A DNA stretch of 64,000 nt, taken from the NCBI RefSeq assembly GCF_000399665.1, contig NZ_KB976986.1, positions 1,678,773 to 1,742,772 of the forward strand. The letters run 5' to 3'. This document shows positions 30,191-40,090 of this stretch, piece after piece; within the stretch, counting starts at the first letter, position 1, and every line of letters begins with the position of its first letter. The notes below the pieces were generated by a model. It was given only the letters and a program-made list of their open reading frames with translations, had not been told where the DNA came from and ran no database searches. The position numbers and the translations under genes are program-made. This DNA is from Acinetobacter calcoaceticus ANC 3811. Its GTDB lineage: Bacteria > Pseudomonadota > Gammaproteobacteria > Pseudomonadales > Moraxellaceae.

Positions 30191-31719
30191 GGTTGTACTT
30201 CGAACCCCTGAATTGAAATATTATTTAAGTCATAAGCTTGGCGGGAACGTCCTGTTGCCGAAATGTACTGAACAATACTGTTGTAGATATCATAACGTGC
30301 CGACTCAAGTTCTGAATTAGCACTATGAATGGCCTGTTCTGCATTCAATAAATCAACCAATGAACGTGTACCGAGTTTGTACTGCTCTTGGTAAAGTTCA
30401 CGTGTACGAACTGTAGTGGCTTGGCGATTTGCTAAAACCAACATTTGACGTTGTTTATTTTCAATTTGCTCACGGCTCGTTCTTATCTGGTCGAGAACAT
30501 CCATATAAACTGAATTGACTTTAGACTTTGCAGCTTCCTCTGCATAGCTTGCCATTTTTACCTGAGAAGAAACTGCTCCACCTTGATAAAACTGACTGCT
30601 TGCTTCAAGCATGACTGAACTATATAGACCATCATCTTTATCATTGTTTGGGTTTCTGCCATTAATGGCCTGACTTAAGGAACCTTTAACCGACAAGGTT
30701 GGATAACGTGTTAAACGAGTCTGTTCCTTTTGTGCTTTAGCCACTTCAACACTGGCTTGAGCTGCAATCATTTTTGGAATGGTATTGAATTCAGGTTCGC
30801 CATATAAATCAGACTGTTTCACTAAATCATCTGAAATAATCCAACCTGTTCGCGAAACATCTGCACCCAGTAATGTTCTTAAATGTTGTTGGTACTGACG
30901 TAATAATGATTGCTGTGCAATCAAACCAGACTGGGCAGCTTGTAAATAAGACTGAGCTTGAATCGGGTCAGCCTGACTGCTAATACCAGCATTTGCACGT
31001 AAATTGGCAATTTCCTGAATTCGCTGAATACCCGCAATTTGCTGTTCGGCAATTTTATTTAATTGAAGATAGCGCTGAATGTTGACAATCGACTGCGCAA
31101 CATCAAGTGCAATATCATCAATGCTGACAAGCACATTGGCCTGTTCAACTTGAACCTTAGCTTGCTCAACATCTACACCTGATTTAACTTTACCAAAATC
31201 ATAGAGCATCTGAGTCGCATTTAAGGTCAATAACTGCCTACCACGCTCACCACTACTCAAGTCACCTGTAGTAATACCGCCTGAAAGCTGTGGATAATAA
31301 CCAGCTTTGGCATAATCAATACCTGCGTTTTGGCCAGCTAAAGTAGAAATGGCTTGAGAAATATCAGGGTTGCGCTGGATTGCGATTTTCACCGCTTCCT
31401 GTAAAGTCATTTGCCTTGATGGCAAATTTGAATAAGATCCAGCCGATCTATCATTGAGTTGAACAGTCGGAAACTCCTGAACCCTAGAACGATCTAACTT
31501 AAAATTACTCAGCTCTTGCATCTTGGCAACTTTAAATTCATCACTACTTTTTGGGGCAAAAAGTTGTGATAAGTTGTCTTTTAAGGTGTGATATTGCTCA
31601 CTTGGTTTAGCAGCATATATCACCATAGGTACATGCAATGAAGTTAAAAGCATCAACCCTTTCAGGAAAGCCGGCTTTTTACATGTCCTTGTTACTCTTC
31701 TCTGGTTATATCCAATCAT
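30187..31719 (-). CDS. TolC-family outer-membrane channel of a type I secretion system
   Basis: A 510-residue protein with a long basic N-terminus and a signal peptide ending near AAKPSE (about residue 37). Two OEP repeats run from about 100 to 290 and 310 to 490, with the family patterns AIQRNPDISQA, AKAGYYPQLSGG and LVDLLNAEQAI. First gene of the TolC-ABC-HlyD operon, the order seen for LapE-type channels. No exported RTX or Bap-like protein is encoded nearby, so the cargo must be elsewhere. Confidence 0.88.
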   Translation of the reverse strand: MIGYNQRRVTRTCKKPAFLKGLMLLTSLHVPMVIYAAKPSEQYHTLKDNLSQLFAPKSSDEFKVAKMQELSNFKLDRSRVQEFPTVQLNDRSAGSYSNLPSRQMTLQEAVKIAIQRNPDISQAISTLAGQNAGIDYAKAGYYPQLSGGITTGDLSSGERGRQLLTLNATQMLYDFGKVKSGVDVEQAKVQVEQANVLVSIDDIALDVAQSIVNIQRYLQLNKIAEQQIAGIQRIQEIANLRANAGISSQADPIQAQSYLQAAQSGLIAQQSLLRQYQQHLRTLLGADVSRTGWIISDDLVKQSDLYGEPEFNTIPKMIAAQASVEVAKAQKEQTRLTRYPTLSVKGSLSQAINGRNPNNDKDDGLYSSVMLEASSQFYQGGAVSSQVKMASYAEEAAKSKVNSVYMDVLDQIRTSREQIENKQRQMLVLANRQATTVRTRELYQEQYKLGTRSLVDLLNAEQAIHSANSELESARYDIYNSIVQYISATGRSRQAYDLNNISIQGFEVQP

Positions 31720-31877
31720 GCTTGTCTTGTTGATCTTGTTTGTTATCGTTTAAAAGCTTTTACATTCTACATATTTTTTTGCATAAAGAAGCATAATTGC
31801 AGGAATAATTCACACATTATAGTTCTATTAATTGAACAATCTAAATCATTGTTTTTAAAAACTAAATATAAAAAAAC

Positions 31878-31903
31878 TAAAAAGAGGCATTGACCTCTTT
31901 TTA
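31878..31903 (-). terminator. Rho-independent terminator of the kds-lpt operon
   Basis: TAAAAAGAGG pairs with CCTCTTTTTA around CATTGA. On the minus strand it is followed by a T-rich tract (31870-31876) and lies 24 bases after the lptB stop. Confidence 0.85.
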
Positions 31904-31926
31904 GACAAATAGATTAACTTTGTTAT

Positions 31927-32673
31927 TTAAACTGTAAAATCGTCACCTAAGTAGACTTTACGAACTTGCTCGTTATCCAGAATTTCTTGTGGTGTGCCTT
32001 CTGCAATTACGGCTCCTTCACTCACAATATATGCACGTTCACAGATTGCGAGAGTTTCACGTACGTTATGGTCAGTAATGAGTACACCGATACCACGATC
32101 TTTCAAAGTCTGGATAATATCTTTAATATCTCCAACCGAGATTGGGTCAACGCCGGCAAATGGTTCATCCAGTAACATAAATTTAGGGTCAGCAGCCAAT
32201 GCACGTGCAATTTCAGCACGGCGGCGTTCACCACCAGACACGCTCATTCCTAGCGAATCTTTAATATGACTAATTTTAAAGTCATTTAATAATTCAGTCA
32301 GACGTTGCTGGCGTTGTTGCTTATTCAAGTCTTTGCGTGTTTCTAAAATGGACATAATATTTTCAGCAATAGTCAGCTTTCTAAAAATAGAAGCCTCTTG
32401 CGGAAGATATCCAATACCCTTACGTGCCCGTTCATGCATTGCCAAATCGGACATATCAAGATCATCAAGGTGAATTTCACCTTTGTCCATACGCACTAGC
32501 CCTACAACCATATAGAAGCTTGTTGTTTTTCCTGCACCGTTAGGGCCAAGCAAACCAACAATCTGTCCACTTTGCATACTAAAAGATACGTCTTTGACGA
32601 CCCAACGCTTACTATAGTTTTTTCCTAAGTGCTTAATACACAAAGTTTGGGGTTGTTGAAGAGCTTGTTGCAT
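31927..32673 (-). CDS. lptB: LPS/LOS export ABC ATPase LptB
   Basis: A 248-residue cytoplasmic ATPase that powers extraction of lipooligosaccharide by LptFG. Walker A is GPNGAGKTT, signature [14 protein letters not shown], and Walker [17 protein letters not shown]. The start overlaps the lptA stop as TAATG. In E. coli rpoN and hpf follow lptB; here a terminator and the secretion operon follow instead. Confidence 0.96.
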   Translation of the reverse strand: MQQALQQPQTLCIKHLGKNYSKRWVVKDVSFSMQSGQIVGLLGPNGAGKTTSFYMVVGLVRMDKGEIHLDDLDMSDLAMHERARKGIGYLPQEASIFRKLTIAENIMSILETRKDLNKQQRQQRLTELLNDFKISHIKDSLGMSVSGGERRRAEIARALAADPKFMLLDEPFAGVDPISVGDIKDIIQTLKDRGIGVLITDHNVRETLAICERAYIVSEGAVIAEGTPQEILDNEQVRKVYLGDDFTV

Positions 32674-33221
32674 TAGTCACGCGCTCCTGGAAAGGTTTTT
32701 GAACTTGATGGTGGAATAATAATTTGCACACGATTTGACGATGAACCTTGAGCTTCAACATCGCCTTTGTTCATACTATATTTCAATGAGTTACCACGAA
32801 TACTAGAACCATCTTGATATAAATATGCACCACCATTCAATGTAATAATGCCTGAATCTGCATTATAAACAATGGTTTGTCCTTCACCACGTGCCACGCC
32901 TTTATCAGAACTTATTTGTTGCTGAAACTTAGCCGGTCTACCCTTAGCCGTAATGGTTTGGATTTCACGCTTAGAGTTTAGCGTAGCAACAATTGAATCG
33001 GCTTGAAGCTTCATCGTGCCTTGCTCAATCACGACATTGCCGGTGTATGTCGTCAAACCAGTTTTTTCGTTATAAGTTGCACGGTCTGCCACGAGTGAAA
33101 TTTGTTGACTACGGTCAGACGGCAACGCAAAAGTCGAAGCTGATGATAAAGCAACGAATGTAATGATCGCAGCTTGTTTTAGGAAAGCTGAAGAACGTTT
33201 TAAATTAAGACTTTGGTGCAT
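32673..33221 (-). CDS. lptA: Periplasmic LPS bridge protein LptA
   Basis: A 182-residue protein with a signal peptide ending about residue 34 ([10 protein letters not shown]). The OstA-type beta-jellyroll has [22 protein letters not shown] and DSIVATLNS. It forms the periplasmic bridge between LptC and LptD. It overlaps lptC by 17 bases and lptB by one base. Confidence 0.93.
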   Translation of the reverse strand: MHQSLNLKRSSAFLKQAAIITFVALSSASTFALPSDRSQQISLVADRATYNEKTGLTTYTGNVVIEQGTMKLQADSIVATLNSKREIQTITAKGRPAKFQQQISSDKGVARGEGQTIVYNADSGIITLNGGAYLYQDGSSIRGNSLKYSMNKGDVEAQGSSSNRVQIIIPPSSSKTFPGARD

Positions 33222-33753
33222 ACTTTCCTCGAATATTAAAAAATTCGTACTGACCGTTATTCAAATTGGCTTTTAATCCTTTGCTGACAAAGTCGGCTTG
33301 TGGAGACTGTACAATCACTTGATGATCCGTTTCAATCTCTCTGGTCTTTGGATAACCAGTTAACTCATCGGTTTTGAATTCAATTTTGCCTTGTGGAGCA
33401 AGTTTAGTTGCGACCACATCACCCGATAATATAACTTTACGATTATCATCATAGCCATTTGCCTGTTTCGCAAAGAACGTCGCATCAACTTTGCCATCTT
33501 TATACATAGAGGCATTAAGTTGATCCAACTTTGATGTTTTTTGTTGCATATCCTGTTCAAGCTGACGAACTTCAGCACGAATATACAAATTGCCTTGATC
33601 ATCAGTTTGAGTCAAATGGACGCCCTGCGCCGAATATGTCATATTCTTCGCAGAACCAATGTCTAGTTTTTTTGCTTTGCCACTATAGTAGTAATAACCA
33701 CCACTTATAGCAGCAATAACTACAGCAACAATAGATAAAACTCTGGTATCCAT
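33205..33753 (-). CDS. lptC: LPS export membrane protein LptC
   Basis: A 182-residue bitopic protein with one N-terminal membrane helix (residues 5-25) and a periplasmic jellyroll. It passes LOS from LptBFG to LptA. Sequence conservation in the family is low, so the call relies on length, topology, the DUF1239-like core and the position between kdsC and lptA. Confidence 0.9.
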   Translation of the reverse strand: MDTRVLSIVAVVIAAISGGYYYYSGKAKKLDIGSAKNMTYSAQGVHLTQTDDQGNLYIRAEVRQLEQDMQQKTSKLDQLNASMYKDGKVDATFFAKQANGYDDNRKVILSGDVVATKLAPQGKIEFKTDELTGYPKTREIETDHQVIVQSPQADFVSKGLKANLNNGQYEFFNIRGKYAPKS

Positions 33754-33790
33754 GAGCAGGAATAGCCTACCTTTTTAAGTAATCTTATTA

Positions 33791-34330
33791 TTAATGCGGT
33801 ACTGCAAGATATTTTTCAAGAAGTTCTTGGTAAATGCCTTTTGCGATCAGCAACATATCACAGACTTCACGTACAGCACCACGTCCGCCCATTGACTGGG
33901 TAACCAAATGCGCACGACGACGCACTTCTTCATGACCATTTGGCACAGTGACACTCATTCCTGCGATTGCAAAAGCAGATAAATCAGGCCAGTCATCGCC
34001 CATATACAAGCAATCGGAAGGCAAAATATTAAACTGTGCACATGCTTCACGTAGCGCAGAACCTTTGTCTTCACGACCTTGAAAAACGAGGTCTACGCCT
34101 AAATCAGACATACGCTTTTCAACAATATTACTTTTTCGACCTGTAATAATGATGACTTTCATTCCAGCTTGCTGCACAAGTTTCATGCCTAAACCATCAC
34201 GAATATCGAATGATTTAATCTCATCGCCACTATTGGTTAAAGTTACAAAGCCATCACTTAAAATACCATCGACATCCAGAACCAATGCCTGTAAGTGACG
34301 TGCTTGTTCTAACAATGCATAAGATGCCAT
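33791..34330 (-). CDS. kdsC: 3-deoxy-D-manno-octulosonate 8-phosphate phosphatase KdsC
   Basis: A 179-residue C0-type HAD phosphatase. Motif I is LDVDGILSDG (about residues 18-27), motif II IITGRKS, and motif IV GDDWPDLSAF. It converts Kdo-8-phosphate to Kdo for the lipid A inner core. It lies three bases after kdsD and 37 before lptC, in the conserved kdsD-kdsC-lptCAB order. Confidence 0.95.
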   Translation of the reverse strand: MASYALLEQARHLQALVLDVDGILSDGFVTLTNSGDEIKSFDIRDGLGMKLVQQAGMKVIIITGRKSNIVEKRMSDLGVDLVFQGREDKGSALREACAQFNILPSDCLYMGDDWPDLSAFAIAGMSVTVPNGHEEVRRRAHLVTQSMGGRGAVREVCDMLLIAKGIYQELLEKYLAVPH

Positions 34331-34333
34331 TGA

Positions 34334-35326
34334 TTAATTTACCCCTGCGTGAATAAGGTCATGCATACTAATTACACCAATCACTTTATTTTGGTCATCC
34401 ACCACAACAAATTGACTAATTTTTTTCAGGTTAAGCTGTTGTAGAGCTTCTACCGCACGTGCTTCTTGAGAAATAGTTGACGGTTTTTTTGTCATTACTT
34501 CAGAAACAGGTAAATTCACATCGAAACCTTGCTGTTTATCAATTAAACGACGCAAGTCACCATCGGTGAAAATGCCAAGCAAATGTTCTTGTTCATCAAC
34601 AATTGTCGTCAAGCCTAAACGTTTATTAGAAATTTCGTAAAGCACTTGATTCATTGGCGTATCTGGTGAAACTTTTGGCAATTCATCGCCTGTATGCATG
34701 AGGTGTTTTACATGTAAAAGTAAGCGCTTACCCAATGCTCCAGCAGGATGCGAACGAGCAAAATCATCTGCAGTAAAACCACGAGCTTCAAGTAAAGCAA
34801 CAGCCAGCGCATCACCCAATACTAAGGTCGCTGTTGTGCTCGATGTCGGAGCCAAACCTAGTGGGCATGCTTCATCAGACTCACCTAACGTTAAAGCGAT
34901 GTCGGCATTTTGAGGCATTGGGCCTTTATCAGTACGGCTAATGGTAATAAGAGGTACACCAAGATGTTTGATGAGTGGCATCAACATCATGATTTCATCA
35001 CTTTTTCCAGAATTGGAAATCGCAATTAAAACGTCACCGCGAACCAGCATACCCAAATCGCCATGCCCAGCTTCACCCGGATGCATAAAGAAAGATGGTG
35101 TACCAGTTGAAGCAAAAGTCGCAGCCATTTTACGGCCAATATGCCCTGACTTCCCCATGCCAGTAATCACAACACGGCCTTTACACTGTAACAATATTTC
35201 ACAAGCCTGATTAAAACTGTCATTAATTTGTGTTGCTAAGACGTCTATGGCTTGCTGCTCAATACGCAAGGTTGCTAATGCGCTGCTTTGAAAATCTGTA
35301 GGGTTGGGCATACGAGTTTGACTCAA
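34334..35326 (-). CDS. kdsD: Arabinose-5-phosphate isomerase KdsD
   Basis: A 330-residue protein. The N-terminal SIS domain (about 35-190) has GMGKSGHIGRKMAATFASTG, and two C-terminal CBS domains follow (about 205-328). It makes D-arabinose 5-phosphate from ribulose 5-phosphate, the first step to Kdo. First gene of the Kdo/Lpt operon, so its promoter should lie between 35327 and 35524, shared with divergent cysS. Confidence 0.95.
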   Translation of the reverse strand: MSQTRMPNPTDFQSSALATLRIEQQAIDVLATQINDSFNQACEILLQCKGRVVITGMGKSGHIGRKMAATFASTGTPSFFMHPGEAGHGDLGMLVRGDVLIAISNSGKSDEIMMLMPLIKHLGVPLITISRTDKGPMPQNADIALTLGESDEACPLGLAPTSSTTATLVLGDALAVALLEARGFTADDFARSHPAGALGKRLLLHVKHLMHTGDELPKVSPDTPMNQVLYEISNKRLGLTTIVDEQEHLLGIFTDGDLRRLIDKQQGFDVNLPVSEVMTKKPSTISQEARAVEALQQLNLKKISQFVVVDDQNKVIGVISMHDLIHAGVN

Positions 35327-35524
35327 AATAATTGATCTGATCTCTTGTGAAGATCGGTGATTTTAATCAAAAGATTTGGGGGCATTCTAACATAACTCAA
35401 TCATCTACACGTTTTTAAATGTATAAGATTTCACAAGCTTATAAAATTCTTGCATAAAACTTTGTGAAAAATGATGCATCAGTTATGATGTAACACTGTT
35501 TTTGTTGAGTGTTTGAAAACCCTT

Positions 35525-36946
35525 ATGCAACCGTTTGTTTTATATAACTCTGAGCAACGAAAAAAAGTTGAATTTGTACCTCGCAAAGAAGGTCACATCG
35601 ATATGTACGTCTGCGGTATGACCGTTTACGATTACTGTCATATCGGGCATGCTCGAGTTATGGTTGCATTTGACTACATTATTCGTTTCTTGCGTAGTCA
35701 AGGCTGGAGCGTTCGCTATATTCGCAACATTACCGACATTGACGACAAAATTATTAAACGTGCGAATGAAAATGGCGAAACTATTCAGCAGCTCACCACT
35801 CGTTTCATTGATGCAATGAACGAAGATGCAGCTAACTTGGGCTGTGCTGCACCTGATGAAGCACCTAAAGCAACTGAATATATCGATCAGATGCAAAATA
35901 TGATTGGTAATTTAGTCAATAAAGGCTCAGCTTACCCTTCTGCAAACGGTGATGTTTATTTTGAAGTTACCAAATTCGAAAAATATGGTCGCCTCTCTGG
36001 TCGTAAGCTTGATGATATGCAAGCTGGCGCGAGTGAGCGTGTTGATGTAGAAGTTGAAAAGAAACATCCATTTGACTTTGTACTTTGGAAACATGCCAAA
36101 GAAAATGAACCATCTTGGGCATCTCCTTGGGGTAATGGCCGTCCGGGTTGGCACATTGAATGTTCTGCAATGTCGACTTGCTGCTTAGGCAATCACTTTG
36201 ACATTCATGGTGGTGGTTCAGATTTAATGTTCCCGCACCATGAAAATGAAATTGCGCAAAGTGAGGCTTCAACTGGCGAACAATATGTAAACTACTGGAT
36301 GCATGTTGGCTTCATTAACGTTGACGGTGAAAAGATGTCTAAGTCTTTAGGCAACTTCTTTACTATTCGTGACGTGATGGAAAAATTCCACCCTGAAGTG
36401 ATCCGCTACTTTATTGTGTCTTCGCACTATCGTAGTCCTGTGAACTTCTCTGATGTGGCACTTAAAGAAGCAAAAACTTCTTTAACTCGTTTCTATCACT
36501 CATTTAAAGCTTACCAACAAGTGTATGGTCAAACGACAACTGAAACGCTTGATCAAAGCTTTGTTGAACGCTTTAACAATGCAATGTGTGATGACTTCAA
36601 CACTGCCGAAGCAATGGCGGTATTGTTTGAACTGAACAAAGAGTTAAACCGTGCTGTAAAAGAAGAGCAAGCTGACCAAGCGACTGTGCTTTATTCGACA
36701 TTACGTCACCTCACCAACATTTTAGGTTTGGTACAACACAATGTAGATGATTTCTTAAAATCAGATATTGGACAAGAAGCACTTACTTTGTCTGATGCTG
36801 AAATTGAAGATTTCATTCAACAACGTGTTGATGCGAAAAAAGCAAAAGATTTTGCTAAAGCAGATGGTATTCGTCAGTCTTTGCTCGACCAAGGTGTTGT
36901 ATTAGAAGACACTCGCCAAGGTACAGTTTGGCGTCGTGCTGATTAA
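35525..36946 (+). CDS. cysS: Cysteinyl-tRNA synthetase CysS
   Basis: A 473-residue class I aminoacyl-tRNA synthetase that charges tRNA-Cys. The HIGH motif appears as [12 protein letters not shown] (about residues 40-51), the zinc-binding Cys lies in [25 protein letters not shown] is typical, and the KMSKS motif is [11 protein letters not shown] start at ATG 35525; a TTG four codons earlier is in frame but not needed. Complete. Confidence 0.97.
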   Translation: MQPFVLYNSEQRKKVEFVPRKEGHIDMYVCGMTVYDYCHIGHARVMVAFDYIIRFLRSQGWSVRYIRNITDIDDKIIKRANENGETIQQLTTRFIDAMNEDAANLGCAAPDEAPKATEYIDQMQNMIGNLVNKGSAYPSANGDVYFEVTKFEKYGRLSGRKLDDMQAGASERVDVEVEKKHPFDFVLWKHAKENEPSWASPWGNGRPGWHIECSAMSTCCLGNHFDIHGGGSDLMFPHHENEIAQSEASTGEQYVNYWMHVGFINVDGEKMSKSLGNFFTIRDVMEKFHPEVIRYFIVSSHYRSPVNFSDVALKEAKTSLTRFYHSFKAYQQVYGQTTTETLDQSFVERFNNAMCDDFNTAEAMAVLFELNKELNRAVKEEQADQATVLYSTLRHLTNILGLVQHNVDDFLKSDIGQEALTLSDAEIEDFIQQRVDAKKAKDFAKADGIRQSLLDQGVVLEDTRQGTVWRRAD

Positions 36947-36970
36947 ATGTTCAATTAAATCACAAGAGTG

Positions 36971-36998
36971 TTGACACTTTAGTGAAACACTCTATAAT
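36971..36998 (+). promoter_or_regulatory. Consensus sigma-70 promoter of tRNA-Gly
   Basis: TTGACA (36971-36976) and TATAAT (36993-36998) are perfect matches with a 16-base spacer, ending 11 bases before the tRNA. Confidence 0.85.
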
Positions 36999-37009
36999 GT
37001 GCTCACATT

Positions 37010-37085
<76 letters not shown>

Positions 37086-37091
37086 AAATTT

Positions 37092-37129
37092 AAAAACCAC
37101 CTAATTCGAAAGAATTAGGTGGTTTTTTT
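37092..37129. terminator. Terminator of tRNA-Gly
   Basis: AAAAACCACCTAATTC pairs with GAATTAGGTGGTTTTT around a four-base loop, then T residues. A strong stem of 16 pairs. Confidence 0.9.
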
Positions 37130-37594
37130 ATTGTCTAGTAGTTAGCTTTGACTAGTCGAAATCATATTAAAGAAAAGTTTTATATTACCGTTGCGGCACC
37201 CCCTAAAGTGGATATCATTTAGACACTTGCGATGTGCCTCTAACTGCCAGAGCAAAAAAATTACTTTCTTAGTTACCCGACGATAACTGCATAGTTCCCC
37301 TTAACTCCAATATCTTTCGATTAATATGGCAACTTAACTTATGCGGAGGATGGTGTTATTACTTTCCCTAATGCACATCATAAAGCTATTATCCGTTTTG
37401 TTCATGACTAACGTTTGTCAGTTGACAATTTTAGCAAAGATGGCAGGCTACAAAACAATTAGTATTTTGGTGAATACTTAATAATCCTACGACTTCGGAA
37501 ATTGCCAAAATGCTGATGATTAAGTAATTCACCTTAATACCAAGGGGTATGAATGCCCTTTTTTAGTATGGAAATTAAAAGAAAAATTACTCCT
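37130..37594. other. Gene-free stretch behind tRNA-Gly with possible decayed coding remnants
   Basis: No intact frame with a ribosome-binding site. Short open pieces such as the one ending at about 37410 look like fragments of former genes, but I cannot name them. A small AGGG/CCCT hairpin with a T run at about 37541-37565 could be a terminator. Confidence 0.4.
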
Positions 37595-38224
37595 TCAAAA
37601 AATATGTATTTTCTGATTAGCTATTAAATTTAATATACATTTTTTTTCTTGCTCCCAGTCGTGTCCTGACCATCCTTGGAAAGTAAAACCGTGTAAATAT
37701 ATATCATAATTTGTGTATTCTTCATTATGTAAGAAATAGTACATTGCTATAAATCCAGTAGTTAATATTGAAGAACTTTCTTTATTCATGAGATTTTTAG
37801 CAGCCCAGTAATAAGATTGATCTATCACATTTACTTTTATATTTTTTTTAAAAAAGTAACTTATATATTTATTATTATTTGAATTCTTAACATCTTTTTT
37901 AAATTTTATAAAAAATCTCCTATAGACAAGCTTATAAACTGGATTTATTTTATTGATTAAATCATCTTCATATGGAAAAAAAATATTAGTATTTTTTAGC
38001 GCATCTACAAAATTATTAAATTTTTTATTTCTCAATCTTTTTTCCATTAAATCAACCGTATTTGCCAGAAAAAGAAAGTCCGTCCTACGCCCTGTAATCT
38101 CAATTTTTTGTTTATTTGGAATATTAAATCTAACTATTACATCCTGATCATTAATAATACTATTAATATCAAAAACACTATCAGAATTAGCAACCAATAT
38201 AATTTTTTTAGACTGAATACTCAT
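37595..38224 (-). CDS. Putative glycosyltransferase, sialyltransferase (GT29)-like
   Basis: A 209-residue protein, very AT-rich and Lys/Asn-rich. The N-terminal part reads VANSDSVFDINSIIND, then DVIVRFN and GRRTDFLFLANT. This recalls the sialylmotif-L pattern of family GT29 (glycine/asparagine start, RFN, TDF). Later TTGFIAMYYFLH and IYLHGFTFQGWSGHD resemble motif S and the GF-x-x-H region. No membrane segment, so probably cytoplasmic and acting on LOS or capsule precursors. The donor and acceptor are unknown. The composition and tRNA-flanking position suggest horizontal gain. Confidence 0.5.
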   Translation of the reverse strand: MSIQSKKIILVANSDSVFDINSIINDQDVIVRFNIPNKQKIEITGRRTDFLFLANTVDLMEKRLRNKKFNNFVDALKNTNIFFPYEDDLINKINPVYKLVYRRFFIKFKKDVKNSNNNKYISYFFKKNIKVNVIDQSYYWAAKNLMNKESSSILTTGFIAMYYFLHNEEYTNYDIYLHGFTFQGWSGHDWEQEKKCILNLIANQKIHIF

Positions 38225-38564
38225 AATACAAATTAAAATAATATTTTAAAATATAATACAATAACTAGATTGTATTGAGTATATCAATTATCACAACAGA
38301 GTAGTTATTAAACAATTTATTTATTTTAATAGCGAAATTCAAAATCCCAATCTGAAATTAATTTAAAGTTATTCTTAAAAATAAAACCACATAGAACAAT
38401 ATTACATACATTTCATCAAATGGCTTATGGTACTTGTACATTTAAATTCATACACAAATTAAAAAACCAATCCTTGTAACTATTGATAGTATAAGATTTA
38501 AATTTTAAAAATATCAATTTGAAAAAAATGAAATAGACTTAATATATTTAACAGAATTCCAATG
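38225..38564. other. AT-rich gene-free stretch
   Basis: Very low GC, no frame above 30 codons with a credible start, no clear hairpin. Presumably holds the promoter of the gene at 37595-38224 near its left end. Confidence 0.4.
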
Positions 38565-38936
38565 TTAAGTTGCTTTAAAACTAATAGCTAAATTTCTAGC
38601 TCTTAATTTCACCTCATCTTTTTTAGGCAATAGAAAAGGGCTGACCTTCTTAATAGCCCTTTCTATACTTAACTTAAAATTTTCATTAACCTCATTGAAA
38701 TAGATTATCTTTATTGGCTCACCATTCTCGTTTAGTAGAACTCTCACTTTCACAGACATACCTGAGGAACCTTTTGGTACATCCCAAGCCTTGTAAATCA
38801 TTTGTTGATATAGTTTTTTATACTTCTCAGCTTCTAAAGAAGCTTCACTTTGATTTTCATTAGGTAAAGAACTATGATAATTGACACACCCAGTTACCCC
38901 AATAGCTAATAAAAATATAATTAGTATTCTTTTCAT
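38565..38936 (-). CDS. Small lipoprotein with TolA/TonB C-terminal-like domain
   Basis: A 123-residue protein with the lipobox VTG|C17 after a hydrophobic signal. After a short linker, residues 40-120 read YQQMIYKAWDVP, KVRVLLNENGEPIKI and SIERAIKKVSPFLLP. This is the TolA/TonB C-terminal pattern (W-x-P, V-x-v-x-Ln-x-G, AI-x-k-x-x-PF-x-P). Free-standing lipoproteins of this type are common in Acinetobacter and their role is unknown. Next to a decayed TonB-like gene of similar fold. Confidence 0.65.
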   Translation of the reverse strand: MKRILIIFLLAIGVTGCVNYHSSLPNENQSEASLEAEKYKKLYQQMIYKAWDVPKGSSGMSVKVRVLLNENGEPIKIIYFNEVNENFKLSIERAIKKVSPFLLPKKDEVKLRARNLAISFKAT

Positions 38937-39194
38937 TAAATTATCCGCTTAAATATATAGTTAAAAATTTAACAGTTCGTAAAGTGAAAAACCACCCATG
39001 GGTGAATTAAACATAGAAATAGAATTTCTACACCTATTCAATAATATTTAATAACTTAGAAAATGTATATTATGATATTTCGCGTATGGAATATGAAATA
39101 TCATTGACCATTACAGGACAAAATTTGGCTTGTTTACGAAATTCATCTAGTTTTTATAAACCACTACTTCTTTGTATCTTTGCAATAATTATTT
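38937..39194. other. AT-rich gene-free stretch
   Basis: No coding frame or RNA structure I can support. Confidence 0.4.
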
Positions 39195-39640
39195 TTAATT
39201 ATCATCAGCTTCTGAGTAAATACTAATATATCTAGTCTTTCCTTTAATGTCTTTTTGATTAACAATTATCTTTGAAAACACTTTAAATGTAGGCTGTCTA
39301 GAAACACTTAAATTCAAAGGCTGTTCGCCACTAATAGGATAATAAACACCATTTTCTCAATAAGAATAAAAACTAGCATTTTCATTGCTTTTAAGCATTT
39401 GTTATCTAAATATTTAAGACCACTACTTTTAATGATTTTTGTAGTTGTTATTTTACCCTCTTAGCTACTTCAAAAGCTATTACAAATTCCCTGCCATATC
39501 CTTGAAGCTTCTCATCACTAATATGAACTTTTGGAAATTGCTTCTAGTATAAATTTCGAGGCACCAATTTTATGAAATCATCAGACTCAGTTGCATAGAC
39601 ATCAAGCGCAAAACAGAACAAGAAACTTAATAAAATTTTT
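39195..39640 (-). pseudogene. Degraded secreted TonB C-terminal-domain protein
   Basis: The minus strand from about 39640 gives KILLSFLFCFALDVYA, a signal peptide without its ATG, then ESDDFIKLVPRNLY and a TAG. After the stop and with frame changes it continues FPKVHISDEKLQGYGREFVIAFEVAKRGK, then TTTKIIKSSGLKYLDNKCLKAMKNASFYSY, a further stop, and YYPISGEQPLNLSV up to the final stop at 39195. The IKSSG and LKAMKNASFY blocks match the TonB C-terminal fold. At least two stops, one frameshift and a lost start mark it as dead. Confidence 0.6.
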
Positions 39641-39675
39641 CCTGCCTTCTAGTTAACCTTTTCTCACTAACCTTC

Positions 39676-40005
39676 TCAAATATTTTTAGCCAATTCTTTT
39701 GCCAAACATTGTTCATGCCAAGTGGTTTGAAAATTTTCGACAGCTTTTGACTTAATGAGAGGGTCTTCAAATAATTTTGAAGAATATGCGGATTTGATAA
39801 GCTCTTGATAAAGTTGTTTGGCTTGTTGCTCTTCAAGATGATTGGCGATGTCGTGTAACTCTTTAGCTGGCACTTCATGTTGTCTTGCATCCATCACCCC
39901 ACTCGCTGCTTTCTTCACAGTTTCACAGTAATGAAGTTCCATGGCTTCTGATGCTGCATAACATTGAATTGAAATTGCGCTTATAAAGAGGAATATAAAT
40001 CTCAT
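39676..40005 (-). CDS. Small secreted protein of unknown function
   Basis: A 109-residue protein with a signal peptide (MRFIFLFISAISIQCYA|AS). The mature part is helical, with two cysteines (HYCETV and HEQCLA) that could form a disulfide. No family recognised. It is preceded by a short untranslated region and is followed by the decayed TonB-like gene. It resembles the secreted protein at 51660-51998 in length, helix content and Cys pattern. Confidence 0.6.
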   Translation of the reverse strand: MRFIFLFISAISIQCYAASEAMELHYCETVKKAASGVMDARQHEVPAKELHDIANHLEEQQAKQLYQELIKSAYSSKLFEDPLIKSKAVENFQTTWHEQCLAKELAKNI

Positions 40006-40090
40006 AATCTCACCTTAATTTGACGCGCAAGGGTACCAACTAATCTGCCCAAATTTAAGTTAAAAAAGGTTATTTTTGTTTTGTGTTATT

